The position numbers were made by a program, and so were the translations under genes. A stretch of 6,963 nt of DNA from Phenylobacterium sp. (GTDB taxonomy: Bacteria > Pseudomonadota > Alphaproteobacteria > Caulobacterales > Caulobacteraceae): positions 1-6,963 of the forward strand of contig JAHUZY010000199.1 in NCBI GenBank assembly GCA_019264505.1, written 5' to 3'. The notes beneath the pieces were generated by a model. It was not told the origin of the DNA. It worked only from the letters and a program-made list of their open reading frames with translations, and searched no databases. This document shows positions 6,208 to 6,963 of the stretch, in pieces (positions within the stretch are counted from its first letter, which is position 1; each line of letters opens with the position of its first letter).

Positions 6208-6376
6208 TGGCGTCTTCCCTTATGAAACTCGTGTTCTGAGGGTCTGCGCCTAGCACGCCGAGGGGCCACGCCGAAACCGCCGACCTGAATCGTCGCAGGC
6301 GCTGTCGGAGTTAACCAATCGGTGTGGGATGGCCGTCTAGCCTTGCCAGCAAGAAGCAGGCCAGGAGGGCTGAACC
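6208..6376. promoter_or_regulatory. Divergent metY/rpoN control region
   Basis: These 169 bp must hold promoters for both genes. On the metY side AAGGGAAG (6221-6214) is the ribosome site. A GANTC site, GAATC, lies at 6287-6291, the target of CcrM methylation in Caulobacter relatives. TTAACC at 6311-6316 resembles a CtrA half-site or a poor -35 box; a weak GTCTAG follows 18 nt later at 6335-6340. CTTGC-CA-GCAAG at 6342-6353 is a small inverted repeat. None of these is strong enough to name a promoter. Confidence 0.35.
6363..6368 (+). promoter_or_regulatory. Strong ribosome binding site for rpoN (supports TTG start)
   Basis: AGGAGG lies 8 nt before the TTG at 6377. An in-frame TGA at 6371-6373, two codons before the TTG, excludes any upstream start, so Shine-Dalgarno and stop together fix the start. 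Confidence 0.85.
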
Positions 6377-6963
6377 TTGGCGCTCAGCGCGCGACTCGAG
6401 ATCCGTCAGGGGCAGGGGCTGGTCATCACCCCCCAGCTGCAGCAGGCCATCAAGCTGCTGCAGTTGTCGAACCTTGAGCTGGAGGCCTATGTCGAGGGCG
6501 AGCTTGAGCGGAACCCCTTGCTGGCCCGGGACGAGGGCGAGGCTGAGCCTGCCCCTGAGATCGCCGACGGCGTTGGCGAGGCTCGCGCCGAGGCGGCCCT
6601 GGACGAGGTGGCCGCCGGTTCGGCCCAGAGCGACCTGGACGCCGCCCATGACGACGTTTCGCCCGGCGAGCGGGCCACCGGCGACGGGAGCGAGGCTGGT
6701 GAAGCCGGCGGCGCCATCGACTGGTCAAAGGCCGGCAAGGGCGGAACCTTCGAAGGCGACGGGGACGGGCTTGACGGCCTGGCCGCCCATGAAAAGAGCC
6801 TCGCCGAATATCTGACGGACCAGGCCGCCCTGCTGGGCTTCACGCCGCCGCAGGCCGCCGTCGCCGCCGTGCTCATCGACGGGGTGGACGAGGGCGGCTA
6901 TCTGCGCCTCGACCTGGCCGAGACCGCCGAGCGTCTGGGTTGCGAGCTCGCCCTGGTCGAGGG
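6377..6963 (+). CDS. rpoN: RNA polymerase factor sigma-54 (RpoN), N-terminal part (3' truncated by window edge)
   Basis: Sigma-54 directs RNA polymerase to -24/-12 promoters and needs AAA+ activators; in Caulobacter relatives it serves flagellar and stalk genes. 195 codons are visible. Region I is unmistakable: MALSARLEIRQGQGLVITPQ, then LQQAIKLLQLSNLELEAYV and ELERNPLL, the glutamine/leucine-rich helices contacted by activators. Residues 52-133 form an acidic, Ala/Gly-rich linker (region II). From about 136 (AAHEKSLAEYLTDQAALLGF...DEGGYLRLDLAETAERLG) the core-binding domain begins. The DNA-binding and RpoN-box parts are beyond the right edge. The start is TTG with a strong AGGAGG site. The frame shows no stop to the window end. 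It is separated from lptB by metY and repeats, unlike the common lptB-rpoN order. Confidence 0.96.
   Translation, partial: MALSARLEIRQGQGLVITPQLQQAIKLLQLSNLELEAYVEGELERNPLLARDEGEAEPAPEIADGVGEARAEAALDEVAAGSAQSDLDAAHDDVSPGERATGDGSEAGEAGGAIDWSKAGKGGTFEGDGDGLDGLAAHEKSLAEYLTDQAALLGFTPPQAAVAAVLIDGVDEGGYLRLDLAETAERLGCELALVE

Noticed and set aside
4900..6225. Long (441-codon) plus-strand frame opposite metY
   Set aside because: It mirrors the strongly supported metY gene. The product is a Gly/Asp/His-rich string with no domain, as expected from the complement of GC-biased codons.
6208..6376. SAM-II riboswitch upstream of metY
   Set aside because: SAM-II elements often precede methionine genes in alphaproteobacteria, but I could not find the conserved pseudoknot core in the minus-strand leader.

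Overview
This is high-GC, gene-dense chromosomal DNA from a Gram-negative alphaproteobacterium. The run rnd-lptC-lptA-lptB followed by rpoN, the form of the NDUFA9-like complex I protein, the GTG/TTG starts and the CTTG/CAAG-loop intergenic palindromes all point to Caulobacterales (Caulobacter/Phenylobacterium-like). That placement is inference from family resemblance. No phage, plasmid, insertion-sequence or CRISPR signature was seen.

Left part (1-1846). The 3' two thirds of a citrate synthase family gene (+) runs in from the left edge and overlaps tail-to-tail, by 49 bp, a leftward gene for an NDUFA9-like NAD(P)-binding complex I protein. Between that gene's start and a tRNA-Leu(CAG) gene (1760-1846) are promoter-like elements facing both ways.

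Centre (1948-4582). A tight rightward cluster encodes a short RNase D, then LptC, LptA and LptB. The junctions are 7, 20 and 13 nt. RNase D matures RNA 3' ends. The three Lpt proteins supply the inner-membrane anchor, periplasmic bridge and ATPase of the machine that moves lipopolysaccharide to the outer membrane. The inner-membrane partners LptF/LptG and the outer-membrane LptD/LptE are not in the window.

Intergenic block (4583-4923). The gap between convergent lptB and metY holds no gene. It contains a small palindrome at the lptB stop, a 9-bp-arm inverted repeat, and four copies of a 29-nt hairpin unit arranged as two head-to-head pairs of 87 and 86 bp. Base changes between copies are mostly compensatory, which marks this as a structured REPIN/BIME-like repeat. 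It is the most interesting non-genic feature here.

Right part (4924-6963). A leftward metY (O-acetylhomoserine sulfhydrylase, methionine biosynthesis) is divergent, across 169 bp, from the 5' end of rpoN (sigma-54). rpoN starts at TTG and runs off the right edge. In many proteobacteria rpoN directly follows lptB, so metY plus the repeat block appears to sit inside that ancestral junction.

Overall the window is mostly housekeeping DNA. I see no clear new multi-gene system. The leads worth following are the hairpin repeat pairs, the interrupted lptB-rpoN junction, the tRNA-Leu/rnd adjacency and the convergent gene overlap.
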